A stretch of DNA of 64,000 nucleotides from Trichopria drosophilae (Eukaryota; Arthropoda; Insecta; Hymenoptera; Diapriidae). The notes under the pieces were generated by a model. It saw only the letters and a list, made by a program, of their open reading frames with translations, did not search any database and was not told the DNA's origin. Shown here one piece after another: positions 1 to 13,680 of this stretch (the first letter of the stretch is position 1; the number at the start of each line of letters is the position of its first letter). The position numbers were made by a program, and so were the translations under genes. The stretch covers positions 98,451,001 through 98,515,000 of the forward strand of contig CM059587.1 in assembly GCA_030407085.1 (NCBI GenBank), read 5' to 3'.

Positions 1-3000
1 TAACTACCATAATTTTTGATGGTGTAGTTTGGAATATGACACCATTAATCCGTAAATTTTTTTCCATAATATACGTATTTATAAGAGAATAGTGATATAT
101 ATCATATGATAAGATATATTAAAACGTGCCACTTATTTTTTTCATGAAAAAAATAATAATGTAATAAAATAATAATAAGATAAGCTCATCTTGCGTTTTC
201 CCATTACTTTTAAAGTGTTATTTTTCTTTCAATACAGCATATTTAATTAAAAAGTTTCATTGAGTTCATGTAGATCTGCGATAAGAAAAATGTGTTAACA
301 TACGGTTGAAAATTAAAATTTATAATGTGTGATCTGACATTTGCGATAAATTTCGATACATTCACTGTCGTTAAAAGGTTGAGATGATGCTCATTATGAT
401 TGAAGCATATATTCTTTGTAGATATTTTTTATAATACACTTTAAGTAATTTCAAGTAGTTCTACATTCAATGTTTAAGTTTTGAATATTCATTATTAATA
501 TTTATTCTGATAAATATATTCTGATTTTATTCGGCTTGCCCTACCATACATTGAACATTGAAATCAGGATTTCAAAATAGTAAAAGAATGTATAATTGTC
601 ATAGCACAATCATTGTGCTTGTTGACAACGATTTTGAACTGAAAAAACTATTTTTTAATGCTATTCAAGCTGTGAACATTTGTCAGAGAAAACATTGTTT
701 CTAATAGATTCAAATTTAAAAAGAAAAATAAATTTACTTAAACTCCCCGTTACTGAATTTGCCTTTGACAAGCAAAGTAGCATCTGACAAAATTTTTGAT
801 GACAACAAAGTTTGCTTTGCTAGAATTTTCTTGTCACGGCGCATTTTGAAAAAATATGTGGTTAAATGTATCCAAATTAGCATCAATGGCAATTTTTAAA
901 CTGTTAAGTAATTCATTTAGGAAACGAAATAAAGTAAAAAATAATGGAGTTTCTTTGATTTGCTCCTAAAACATGCGAAATAGAGAAAAAACCGAAAGTA
1001 TTATAAAATTCAACCACAATTTTGTTTAGGAAATGCGACTCGGTATGATAACCCTGACAGCGCCATCTTTTTTAGCATCGAAAAATACTACATAAATTAT
1101 AAATACCTTTTAAAAGAACATCCTTTCTTAAATCGACATATGGTCAAAAACGCTAATTTTGACGCATATACTTTTCCCAAAAATGCGACGCGATCAGAAA
1201 CTTCAGTCAGAGCCGATTTTAGAATCGAAAAATTCTTACAAAAGTAAAATTTCGTTAGTCAGCGTTATATACACTCTTCTACTGGTTTTATTTTTTATAA
1301 CCTTAATTGTTTCTATATGTTAAAAAATTGTTATTATTTACAACAAATTGGTATGATATTTATATTGTATCTTAATTTTGTGCATCTGCTAATTTTTATT
1401 GTGACAAAATATTTTGATCCTGTTTGTGAAAATGACGTCATTTTTGACGTCAGTATGCTGATGAACTATGAATTTCGAATTAAATTTTGTCAGTATTTTC
1501 TCAACCAAACACTTACGCTAAATGGACGGTCATTTCGGCAATAACACAACATCCATCCGTGACAAGATTTGTAACTGATTTTCGTGGCGATTTCTGGAAT
1601 GACATGAATGTTTTGTCTCAATATGAGATGGCATTTAAATGAAGATCTTTAGCCAAACATATTTTCTTGACAAAGTTCTAACGTAAGTGGCATAAACTGA
1701 CCGTAAATTACAATTTCGAATTTTAGTATTATTTAGCGAAATTTCAAAATTTATTTGTTTATTTCCTTGCTAGTGGAAAACATATTATGTAGAATGATTT
1801 TCATGTGCAGTAAATACTAAAGATGGTACATGCAACGCTAGGAATAAAAAGCATGAAGTATACTATTTATTGATATAAAAATACATCGTTTTAATTGTTA
1901 ATATATTTAATTACTTCTGAGATAAATGAGTAACTCTAAAGGTGACCCAAAAATAATAGTGAACTTTCCATAACTGTTTTTAGAGGCAGTCACCAAGTTA
2001 CTACCGTTTTTTCTTCTAAATATAACGATTAAGTCATTTTTACAGGGACTGCTTGTTTCGAAGATTTTAATACTTTACGTAATAATTTGATTCACTGAAA
2101 AAATCTACCTGTCAAATTCAACTACCGTTGTGAATTTGAAAGGAAAGTAGTACAAATAACTACTTATTTACTTAGGATAACTCAGTTGATGTTGATCATA
2201 TCACTATTATAGTTAATAGTCAAACTGACGTTAATATTTACCAGTAATCAGAATGATTGAAGATAAAAAAATGTGATTCCACTAAAAAAATATACAGAAC
2301 AAGTTTCAGGGAATTTGATTACTTTTTAACTAATCATCTTGTTTCAATAGGTCCTCAACGACCTTTTATAAGTTGAATTGTGATCATAATGAAGTTAAAT
2401 CAACTAAAAATCAATTAAAAATGTTTCGTTATTCTTTTTCGTTTTATAGGTAGTTAAACTCAAATATTTTTGTAAACTTTAATCCAATGAACATTCAAAA
2501 TTTAATTCCTGTAACTATATTTTTATTTAATGTAACTCCTTTACTGTCATAATTGCAACTAATAAAAATTCGTTGTGGGCCTTCAGTAAACATTTTGAGT
2601 GGTTAAAACGTCAAATTTACTAAAAATTTTTTCTAATTGAATAAGACTTGGTGTCTTCTATTCTAACTTTATTTTTAGTTATTATTACTTAGTTAGATGT
2701 TATGTTTATTACTTTTACACTTCCTCTTTGTACTGAAATAAAGCTCATGTAATTATGTGAACAAATTCATATCTAAATTCACAATTATCGAAATTTAAAG
2801 TAGAGAGATCTTGAAAACTGTAATTTTAGATCGGGATTCTACATCTAAAGTCCTACAGTCTAAGATTCGAAATTCAAAATGTAATTAGGCGAATAGAAGT
2901 AAAAACGTATATGATATCTATAGAACTGTAACCATCTTTCTGGCTTATTATACGTAGATTTTCACAAAGATTTTTTAATGGCGAGTGTTGTTACTGGAAT

Positions 3001-4255
3001 TTGTAACTTTTAACACTGAACTGTTAATTTTTCATTATTTTTCGTTATTTTGCATTTCGAATTGTGGAATTTCAATGTAGAAATTCTATTTCAGCTTTTG
3101 AAATCGATTTTTCAACTTGAACCTTAAAATTTAAATGCCTAATTATGAATTTTGACGTAACATTGACAAAAAATGAATTACAGATTCAGAACACTGTAGT
3201 TTGAATTTATGGCTTTGAATGTTGAACTTTGAATTATTACCAATAGAGTTTTTAACTTTTAATTCTTGATTTTCATATCCGCAAATCAATCGCTGAACCA
3301 GAAGGTTTTACATTTTTTAAATAAGTATGAAATGTTATTTAATTTTGTTTATAGTTAAACAAGAAATTATAGAAAATTGCCTATAACTGCTAGTCATCTT
3401 TTAACCATTTAATGGACAAACATACACAATTTTCACATGGATTTAAGCATAGTTTTATTTATACAACATTTATTTTTTAAATATGCGTATCAATTTCCGC
3501 CCAGTTTCGAGGTCGCTCTTTCGAATAGTGCTGACCAAACTTACAAAAAATTACCATTAACACATTTTTTGTCAAAAATACTGAAAACCCCTTTCTTGGT
3601 CAAATTGGAGACGTTTATAATTTTCAAAATTTGAAGAACCCTTAGAAATAATAATTAGATCAACAATGATTTTTCTTGTTGAAGAATATATTATATCACA
3701 GCGACAACCAAACTAATTTAATTGGAAAAGTGAATAATTTGCAATACACTAATATACTTAGAATAAAAGTAACAGACAAAATATAAATCTAATCTAAATT
3801 TTACTTCGACTTGCTGCAACTTCCATCAGGTCGATGGTGATCAAATAGGCCAGTTTCTAAACATTCAATTTATTAAGAAATTTGTATAATTTAATAAATG
3901 TTTTTATAATTTGAAAGACAATGAAATTATTATTTTTAATTTATTGCAATTCTTAAACTAACGCAATTTCGAAATCTAAATCAGAGAGGATAAAAATAAG
4001 TAACATATTTTCATTATTTAAGCAATTTTGAAACTCTAAAACATAAAGTACATTTTACTCTCGCTATCTGCAAGTTTGGTTATGTTAAGTCGAATCCAAC
4101 AAGATAAACCGATCTGAACAGAAGTAGAACTAGGAGGGTCCATGGTATTTTTAGTATAATTTTAGTAGTTTTTAGATACCTTTTCTTCCTCAGATAACAA
4201 AATATATTAGCTTAATAATAAAGAGAGATTGATTAGTTTAATCAGACCATCCCTC

Positions 4256-4273
4256 CCTCAGGAGCTCCTGAGG
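4256..4273. repeat. perfect 18-base palindrome
   Basis: CCTCAGGAGCTCCTGAGG equals its own reverse complement. It lies in AT-rich DNA and is locally G+C-rich. Function unknown. Confidence 0.6.
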
Positions 4274-7200
4274 ACATTCTGAGATAGGGGTTTGGGTAAT
4301 ACCAGAAAAGAAGCATGCATTATTCAATATTTTCTGGTTTTGTTAACCACAAAATGTGATTAAAATAACTATAACTGTCTAAAACCAAACGTATCTGATA
4401 CTTTTAACCAGAACGTTTTTTTTAGTGTAGTTACTGTTATTATTGTCAAGTTAGTTACCTACGAATATTTGAAGTTATCAATGAATATTAGTAAAAAAAT
4501 TAGATGCATTTTAGAATACTACCATTTTCAACTAAGAAGTGTATCGCACATTATACCTGTCACGTTTGTGTTACAATTCAAATGAAAATTTGTCTTTTGT
4601 AATAAAAAACGAAAAGCTTTTTTGTTGTCTTTATATACATAATAGAAAATAATAAGAAACTTCCGACAAGGAGCTCTTCTATGAAAGTCAGTGGTTATTT
4701 GCATATATTAAAAATTACTACCTGCTTGCAGAATAATTGTTCGCTTCAAATATAACCCGTGATGTAAATGTTATTCATTACATTTGAACAGAATCGTCAA
4801 CTAAAGTGCCAAATGTAATGGTGTAATGCGATTCTCCTCCGTAACTCGTAAAGCACAGCGTGGCGTTGCAAAGTCGTAACTGAAAAATAAGAGGAGGTAC
4901 CTTTTAAAGCGCATACTGCAATAGTAACCAGAAATGATACGAAAAGTTGAGAAATCTGAAGGACCATTGTGAATAACCTCAGAAGAGATAATATGTAGCG
5001 GGCATCAAACTCCTGGGGTTCCAACGCCGACGCCGCAGACCCCTACGGGGGGTCCGATCATCTTGACATGTTTATCACGCTACCCCCTCCTCTATTCTGT
5101 ATTTTTTAGTTTATTTCTTCTTTTTTAAGGTAACTTTGTTTACGGCTGATACGAAGGTTACGCGTCCTGAATAGTTTTGCATCATATCTTCATACCGCAT
5201 TAAGGAGGTCGGCATACGCACGTTGCTGATAAAAATATCTCATGAATTTTAAGCACGCGTGAGTAAGCTATGAGTAATTGAATTGTCACATTTGCTGATT
5301 TTTTTGGTACCGAGAAATAAATTTCACATAATTTTGTGGGAAATATTTAACACATTTACTCCTTTTTTCTAGTATGAGAACTAGGCTGTATTATTTATGA
5401 TAGTTTTTAAAACGAATAAGGTAATTTTTTTTATATAAACTATAAAAAGCTAAAATTAAACCTTATACATTCAGAAACTCACTGTACCGCACTGCTGAAA
5501 ATCTACCATTGGATAGTTGACCTGAAAGTACTAAAAATGACTTTTTTTTCATGTAATGAATGAATTTTATTTTGGTCAGTAACCCTCACTGAACCCCACA
5601 TTATGACAAGGTTACAGAAAGGTTACAACCTTGATATTTAAACGAAACATTGTCACAATATTAATATAAGATTTTTTGCTATGTACCTTGTAGTGTAATT
5701 TTAATGTACAATGGTAATAATCTTATAGAGAACTAGAAATTTAATGTTAGAAAGTCAGTCACACTAACGTTATGTTAACCTTAATATAAGGTTATCATTT
5801 GAAAAATGTACTACTTAGTTAGTCTTATCGCCACCAGGTTTGATAACTTTCGCAGCCCTGCTCGGTTCCCGGAGTGGAAATGGGTTTAGGGTTTCTATAT
5901 CACCTAATTGAAATTTTGTTACACGTAAAAAACATTCATTTTTTTTACTGTTAGAAAATGTTTAGTTATGTGGGAAAACATAAAAATAGTAAAAATGATT
6001 CTAGTAAGTATTTTTTTATAGAACCTGGAAAATAAGAAATTAAGAATTTTTCTGAAAATCTTACACTTACTTAGTTTCGAAGTGAACATATGTGAAATAT
6101 CCAATTTGTAAAATTTCTGTCTATTTTTTCGGCACTGAACCATTGCAACCTTGCATCGTAATACATTAAAAAAAAGGCAGGGACGTGACAAAAAACAAAA
6201 CTTGCCCAAAATGACAAAAATGATAACCATAAAAAATATAAACCAAATGTGTGTGTTCAAACTGACGATTAATTTCTATATATTTATGTTTGCAATTCGC
6301 TGGAAATATAATGAAGCAGAAAATAAATTGGCCCAGAAACTTTACGAACAATTTCAGGACACATCACATTGAGGAACGCTCAGAATGTGTTCTTAATCTC
6401 GAGTTGAAAACTGAGTTTGTATCGTTATACAATCTTGCCATGTACAACCGAACTACAAGATGGCGTAATGACGTAAGATGGCGCTGTCTCAGTTCTCTCC
6501 ATGACTTACAACTCCCACATTTCCCAAAAGCAAATTTACTAAAATAATACACAATTGTAAAGTTCTTTTCAAAGCCCTACAACCCCAGTAAGAGCTTTAA
6601 ATTCCGTATAAAATATTTTTGATTAGTTAATTATACTTCTTTATATTATTCTAAATTTGCATTGTTTAATCAACTCCTTTTTTCAGAGAGAAAATCAGGA
6701 AAACAGCAGCAATAATATGACATTTGCTCCCAATAAACCCAGACAATATTAATCACAAGATCCCCAACGCATTTTGTTTATTACATTAAAATGTAATTTT
6801 AGGTTAGGTTTGATGCATCTTATAGAACAATGTGACAACAGGGACATCTTGCTTTTTGGTGCAAGGAATTTGACTCAGTTTTGTCGTACATTTATAAACA
6901 AACGTTTTCGAGTATACTAAAATTTGTTTTCTAAAATATTTTAAAAGAATGTGATAGATATAGATTTGATCAAATTTAATTATTCTTATAGATGTAGAAA
7001 AATTATACTTTGTAAAAAGTGCGTTACGAGGGGATATTAAGAATATAATGAACGCGTGTTGCGAGGCAATGTTTGTTTACATTATAAAATGTAAATAATA
7101 GGACTGAAGAATTCGTCGAAAACAGAGGCAATTCACGGAGACTATGGAAAGTACGGACACAAAATAATTTTTCTATATAGAGTAACAGAGGGCATTTGTT

Positions 7201-7694
7201 GAAATTAGTTTAATATATGAAAATGTTTATTTAAATATAATACGGTAGCTTCTCGGTGTATTTTTCAATATTAAATATGTCTTTTCTATCAATTTTTATT
7301 GTTTTGTGGTTATCAAGTGTTATTAACTACGAGTAATTTTAGTTCTCATAGGCAAAAAATATGTAAAAAAATAGATTTAATCCGCATAATATGTAGTGAA
7401 GCTTGGAAAACTGGATTAAATGAGATATTTCGAAAAATAATATTTAACATAATATCACGTCATAATATTGGTTTAAAACTACAACAATAATCAGATTTTT
7501 GTAATGAATGTATATTCATTTTTCTATCGCAAAACTCATGACCGCATTATTAAACGCATAATAGCGAAGACCGCGACTAGCGGCAGCATATGGAATTACC
7601 AAATTAGCCGCATATGTTAGGTACCTCTTTTAATAAATCAAAATAGTACCATATTCGACCTTTTCAAATCCTGAAATTATAGTGAAGTATATTT

Positions 7695-7717
7695 GTTTTA
7701 TTTTATTTTATTTTATT
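7695..7717. repeat. TTTTA microsatellite
   Basis: About four to five perfect pentanucleotide units in tandem. Simple sequence with no associated gene. Confidence 0.8.
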
Positions 7718-9677
7718 ACTATATCCAACGGACGAAATTGCCCTTTTTACAGAAATGATTGTATATTAAATTTACATAATATGCAAAAAGTTATTTAGTT
7801 GAATTTTTAATCAAATATACGATTATTCTTGATTTGCTATTAATAATGCATTCAAATTTGATACTTCGTCTGTGGTATTTTTTCAAGATTTATCAGAATT
7901 AATCTTGCAAAGAACTTGCTATTGACATGAAGTGAGATTGTTGTAAGGTATCGAGAAAATCTCACTTAAAAACATGAAATGTAATAAAAAAATCCCCACT
8001 TATATCCAAACCAAGGACTTTTGGTCTTGGAACTCACCCAAATACTAAGCAACAATTCTTATTTACCCTTTTCATATTTTTAAATATTTCGACGAAATTT
8101 TCCATGAATTTTACTATGTTACATATTTTAAATAATTATACCAGGTCTCACATTTGCGTAGCATTTTACTTCTGTTTTATACTTAAACAAAAAATATTGA
8201 AAATTGTCTAGATAAACTAAATTAAGACAGAAATATGATGACCCACATTTCCGCTCTTCCCTTCGATGCAGTATTTTTTCTGTATGCATTTTTTATCGTT
8301 TAAGCGGAAAAACATAAACTTCTTCGTATCTCTGAACCGAGCAGAGGGTGCGATGATCGGTGTCTTCCCTTTTCACATCGGAAAATCATCGAGATGAATC
8401 GTAGATTCGCGAGGAATTACGAGGAGTTGTCCTACGCGGTGTTCAAGAAGTCATTCGGAATCGGATTACCACCCTTATCCGGCCAAACGTTAATTACCAT
8501 ATCCAGGTACATAATAATTCATGCATTACGAATGGAGTTAGCCAAGCGTCACGGGGAACGCAGAAAACGAACTACCTGCAAAGTCGCTTATACTCGTTAT
8601 AGTTACACGCCACAATGAAAAAAACCAAATACATGTAAGTAAACTCGGCAAGTTCGCAAACTTTAAAAAAGTTTGAATTTAAATCATTGCATCGTTGAAC
8701 GTACGAATGCACGAACTGTGATTCACATTTCGCTAAGGAATCTTGACTTCTTCAGTTGTAGGTAGTCAGTGTGGAATATATTAAGTACTTATCAACTACA
8801 GGTGGTTCAATTACTTGCGTTGAAGGTAATTGCTAACTGCCGATTGTCAAGAAATTGACAAGCATGTCTGGATCATGATCCCATACTTGTTACGTGTTCC
8901 AAGTAATTTCATACAGTCTGATAAGTAACAATATCAATATTGAGATCCATCAGTAATCAATACTGGAATATTATGATGGTATCCTCGAATTGTTGACATT
9001 CACGTTCGACACTTTGCGATCCCTGCAGGATCACGCTAATTTGAGGATCCCTCAAAACCCATTTGCATTTTACTACTTGTTTCAGACATTCATCCCAAGA
9101 CTATATGCGATACTTGCGCAAGATTTTTATTTTTACGGTGACACGGTGCAAATGCCGATCGTCGGTTAGCTTGGTGTAAATGCGATTCGCTGTTAAATTA
9201 GTTAGATTGCACCTGTATTCCTGCCATACGGTGCAACGTGCGAGTCAGAAAGAGGCTCGATCCCCACCTTCAGCCATCAGAGAGACACGCTGAAATGGAT
9301 ACGCGAGCATTACGTAATGCATTAAGATCCGAGATTACGGCATGCAACAAATAATATGTTTTATTATTCATTTTCTGCTTATCGTCTCGGTCATCTGAAA
9401 TCCTCATAGTGCTCACTCCCTCCAGATCTTTTGTAGATGCTTGCTCGCTCGGTGTAAACGCGCCTAGTGGTACGTCGCGCCATGTAGATGCGTGCCATAA
9501 AGCGACTTCAAGGAATCGCCGTGTCAAGAGATGGGTTAGACGGTTACACCGCTTTCGCGTCCATCCGTTACCCAAGAGGGATATGGTTGGAATTTTATAC
9601 TTCGCCGGCCGTAAACCGCCGTGGGAAGTCCCGCTCATTGCTTCAAACGCGTTTTTGGGAATGATCCCAGTGCTTAC

Positions 9678-9918
9678 CCACAGTGACGGGTCGTCGATCA
9701 GCTGGGATTCATTCGGATCATACCATACGACCCTCATCTCTATCATATTTTCCATCACAGGAATCAAATTGTTGGCGACTTTCCAAATTATAGTTTTTTT
9801 GCGATCTATTTCTAGTATGGTTTCTCTAGGTTCCAGATGTGTGTTCCGATAAGCAGAGACACTCTTTCGGATGGATCCCAAATCTGCGTTTAATTCGCCA
9901 TATCTTGTTCCGTCCGAG
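9678..9918 (-). CDS. candidate internal exon of an unidentified gene
   Basis: On the minus strand an acceptor-like CTGCTAAG precedes base 9918 and a donor-like GTGG/GTAAGC follows base 9678. Between them is one open frame of 80 codons plus one base, ending in phase 0. The translation looks like folded protein rather than composition noise, for example ILEIDRKKTIIWKVANNLIP and MIEMRVVWYDPNE. I do not recognise the family. Without splicing, the frame stays open to 9270, so it could also be one longer exon, but the downstream part looks less protein-like. No start codon or flanking exon was identified. The plus strand has a 147-codon shadow frame over the same bases. Confidence 0.27.
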
Positions 9919-10684
9919 CTTAGCAGTCAGGGTTACGCGTTGTTTAATGCGGGTATATGGAAGATAGATGCTTCCGGGAAAGACCTCAAAGGCCAACTAT
10001 TTGGTCCGTCCAGATGTTGGCCTAAGTTGGATATCTACCGACCACCATATATGTGAGCGAATGGCTGCTTTTAAAATTTGCTGTTAAATTGCTATTACTA
10101 ATTAAATCATAAAGCACGATCGTTGAGTAGCGCTGCTAAATGCAATTTGTGATAAGCACAATTATGCGAGTGTATTTTTTTCATTACATCACGCAAATAG
10201 AGAGGGTCCCGTTAACTAAATTCCTCTGGTGGGAAAATTTTAAGCATCCAATTGACAATAAAACTTGTCTTCCCCGCTGTAGTATTATTATGTAAAGCAA
10301 ACATTAAACATCATCGCTCTCAAAGATAATCTTCAGTCACATTTCTTAATCGCAATCAGGTCCTTTCAAAGGAGTTGCATCTTAATGGAGCAGAATCCAT
10401 AAGATATACAATACTGGAAAGATCAACGGTAGTGTCTTATAGTTAATACTCGTTTGGAGTTGACCGGCGCCATCCTAAGAAAATATTTACGTGCCGGAAA
10501 CAATGCGTCTCGATTCCGTACCACTTTCCTCGCCCTATTGTCAGCCGTCCGTGCGAAACGTTCGGCCTGCTCCGGGCTAAGGACTGGTCGCGCGACTCAT
10601 CTCGTGGGCGTTCTCTGTTTTTTCAAGATCGCTCGACAAGATTTGACCTTCGAATTGTTCGATTTATACGACTTTTGTTCGGAA

Positions 10685-10692
10685 TATAAAAG
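10685..10692 (+). promoter_or_regulatory. TATA-box candidate
   Basis: TATAAAAG, a consensus TATA box, followed by GCGC-rich sequence inside the CpG-richer block. No gene downstream is recognised, so a role as a promoter is speculative. Confidence 0.2.
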
Positions 10693-10959
10693 GCGCTAGT
10701 GAAATTCTTCCGGAATAAGAGCACTGCGGCGGTTCGAAAGTCAATTTTCCCACATGAAGACTCACGTACCTGCAAAAATCTGTGGGAGGAAGGTCGGGAG
10801 GATGACGTGGCGTAGTCGATGTGTAGGAAAGTCGAGACGTTTAAAAACGAAGACTTAACGAAATGTCTCGCGTGATTTCCAAGGAAGTTTGATCACGACT
10901 GATCTCGCAGCGGTGACACGAATTCCCTTCAGCGAGCCAGCGGGCACCGACTGAGTAAT

Positions 10960-11110
10960 TTACTGCGCGTATAAATGAAGATATATCGCGCAGAGATCTT
11001 TTTAACGACACGCTGCTCCGCGAAACGCTCTCGTGAAATATTACCGAGCGAATCCTCGCGAAGTGCGCGTGCGCCCGACGAGGAGAGCGAGCGAAATTAA
11101 AATCCGCGGC
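10960..11110 (+). promoter_or_regulatory. CpG-dense stretch with TATA-like site
   Basis: TATAAATG at 10970-10977 is followed by dense CpG (GCGCGTGCGCCCGACG and CCGCGGCGCG). The pattern resembles a promoter/CpG-island start, but no downstream coding exon is recognised. Confidence 0.2.
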
Positions 11111-13680
11111 GCGATTTCGCTCTATGACGATCCTAAAATATTGTTTTTTTTAGATTTATGTATTTCTCTGAAATGGGAATCGTAAAACTGCGCGGGCCCC
11201 AGGAGTTAATAAGAAAAGTCGTCCGAAAGGTCGTCGCGTAAGTACGAAGGTCGCGAAAGACACGAAGGAATCCCAACAGGCGAGTTTGGCTCATTTTAGT
11301 AGGCAGGCGCGGAAGATCTCTGTCGATCGAGATGCAGATAGCGCATGCTTTCACGTATCTCTCCCCCTTTTCCTCTGGGCCTCCGTATGGATTCTTGCCG
11401 CAAATGACTCCTCGTGCACGGCCATGAAAGAACCGAGTTTTGTGATCGACGATCATGTGTGGTCATGGACAAATCTCGAAAGCAGGATCGGTCGATAAGC
11501 ATTTGAATATTTAACATTTACACAAGTCCGTACCTGTGAGTCTCCAATGGTACATCCGTTTTATGCTACGTTGGTTAAGCGAGCAAACTTATTATCAAAT
11601 ACAGTTATCAAGTTTCCAAATGTAAATATCAATTCCTTGATCTTTTGCGTAGGACCACTTCGTCTCAATGGGCCATTCCTATTCATTCTCGACAAGATCA
11701 GCATAGTATCTAGCATTATTAGTTAATTTAATTACTCGATTGAACTTGGAATATTCAATTACTGAAGGAATCTAAATTAACAAGAGTTCAGCAGGATAGT
11801 TTTTGCTAATCTCTTTTCTGACCAATCATCAAGATCAATTGATCAAAGTTTGCATTGATCAAAGAATTCGTCTTTAGTGGATTGGTTAATGATTAAACAT
11901 TACATTGTTTGCACACTATTTTTTGGCATTCAGCCGATTTCAACAAATGATACTGCAAAGGAAAGGGTAAAAGGGGAGGTTTCGAACGACCACATTTTGG
12001 TATAAAATTCAGGTCATAATTCTTTGTTCAGCGTGCGGAATTTAGTTGCCAAAAGTTCTAGATGGTTAATTTGCTTCCCAGCGACGAGTTACAGATCAGT
12101 GAATGCCAGGGATCTCGATTTTCGTAGCACATGTGCATATGAAATTTTCGGAATTGCTGGAACGCCAGGTCAAAGATCGTGAGGGAAGCTGGTGCAAGGA
12201 CCACTGTGAGAGCCACATTAGACGTCGAAACGCGTCGCAGCTGCGTTAGCCATAATTTATTGCATCGTCAAGCCATTAAGATACCGACACTGGTTACGAT
12301 GAGATGGGCTTGACGAAGAAAAACTGAATTGCTGCGTAAGACGAGGAGAAAGACAAGAATAGTCGAAGAAAGTAGCCAACGAAGAAAGAAAGACGTATAA
12401 AAGATACAGCGAAAAAATGCAAGACAGACATTCTTTATTCGCTTATCGGTCTTATCGAACGACCGGTAGTGATGTGTAATGACCCAAGCCGACGTTTGAC
12501 CGCGATATTCGTCGAGCATCATCGTCTAGACTCGATTTTCTCTGACTATCTTCCTTTTGGTTCTTCTCCATTTCGCGAGCCTTGATATACCTATCGATCT
12601 TGTTGTCCGTTCCTACGCAGCTATAATTATTTGTCTGCCCAACTCCAGTTATGCGGTTATCAGCGACTCTGAAGTACGGATAGAACTGTCGATTCGAAAG
12701 TAGCAACGTGGATGGCTGAGAATCAAGTTATATTTAGCGTCTGAAATAGCATTCTAATTTGCTATTGGATACGTTGCGAAAATCGATAACGGATTAGATT
12801 TAACGAAATACATATTTTGAGAAAGCAATCGCTCGTTGGAAATGAATGCCGCAATAAATAACCGGCTGATAACATTGTGGGTATTAAACGTCAAGTTTGT
12901 AAATGAACCTGAGGTTATATATGTAAGCGGCGAATCGACGATACCTCGAAGGTTTGACGGAGAATCCAGTGCGTTTTTGTAATTATTCAGAAAACAAAAA
13001 AGCATCGCGCCTTACGGCTGGGTCCAGGCACTGATTGGAATTGGATAGGCTCATCTCAGGTCGCGTTCGATCTTCACCGAATAAGCTTTCTCGGCAGGGC
13101 GTCCCATCTAGGGTCGAGGCTGGAGGCGCTTCTCGCGCGACCCTCTCCCGCGAGAAAGCTTTCTCCAAGGTACCTCTCATCTCTTACATATTGGCGTTCC
13201 ATTGATATACGGACTGTTAAGTGTGTTTGTAATGTCGACATTTATATCCGCCTCCGATACTTCCAGCCATAAATAACCTGGCACTTGGGGAACGTACCGC
13301 GAACTGCCCGCATAGCCGCCGCGCAGAGTGGATACTGTCCAGAGCATGATTGAAAAATCACGAGGTGCATTAACGCACTCCTCGTGGTTTTAGGTACGCC
13401 GAACCTTCGCTTCCCCGGAGATAAATCTTCCTAAGGCCGACAACCTTTCGCCCGAGACTCGGATGCTGAAAATATTGCCGATTCGTGATTTGTGCTTGTT
13501 GCACGGGTTTAAAGAGTGCTCTCGGATATATGATGTACGTCCTCGTGGACGCTTTTTCACTCGTAAAATCTCCATGGCGACGTGATTTATTTTATTGTAA
13601 ATATTTTCGATCTTGCTATTTTTTACGGGGGTGTCCGGATGACGTTGGCTCCAAGTACACTTTGTCGTCGTCTCGCGTTC

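Larger units (their letters stand above)
1..8280. other. AT-rich region without recognisable genes
   Basis: All open frames here are under about 115 codons, biased to Phe, Ile, Lys and Asn, and lack splice or domain support. Small items only: two perfect CRE palindromes at 1433-1452, a perfect 18-base palindrome at 4256-4273, a CpG-richer patch at about 4980-5110, and a TTTTA microsatellite at 7695-7717. I see no RNA gene. Confidence 0.6.
8281..13680. other. CpG-richer block with unassigned open frames
   Basis: Composition is clearly less AT-rich than on either side, continuing with the array beyond to about 15640. Unrecognised open frames include 8394-8618 (+), 11133-11456 (-), 12452-12706 (-, containing REMEKNQKEDSQRKSSLDDD), 13390-13704 (-) and, farther right, 14968-15360 (-). 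None has a known domain. The block could contain exons of an unrecognised gene or noncoding transcript, or distal regulatory DNA. The best candidate exon is listed separately. Confidence 0.4.

Noticed and set aside
5919..6260. 113-codon minus-strand frame
   Set aside because: Phe/Lys/Ile-rich low-complexity translation in AT-rich DNA; no domain.
9409..9852. 147-codon + frame opposite the minus-strand candidate exon
   Set aside because: The minus strand has splice-like borders and a more protein-like translation; this frame looks like its antisense.
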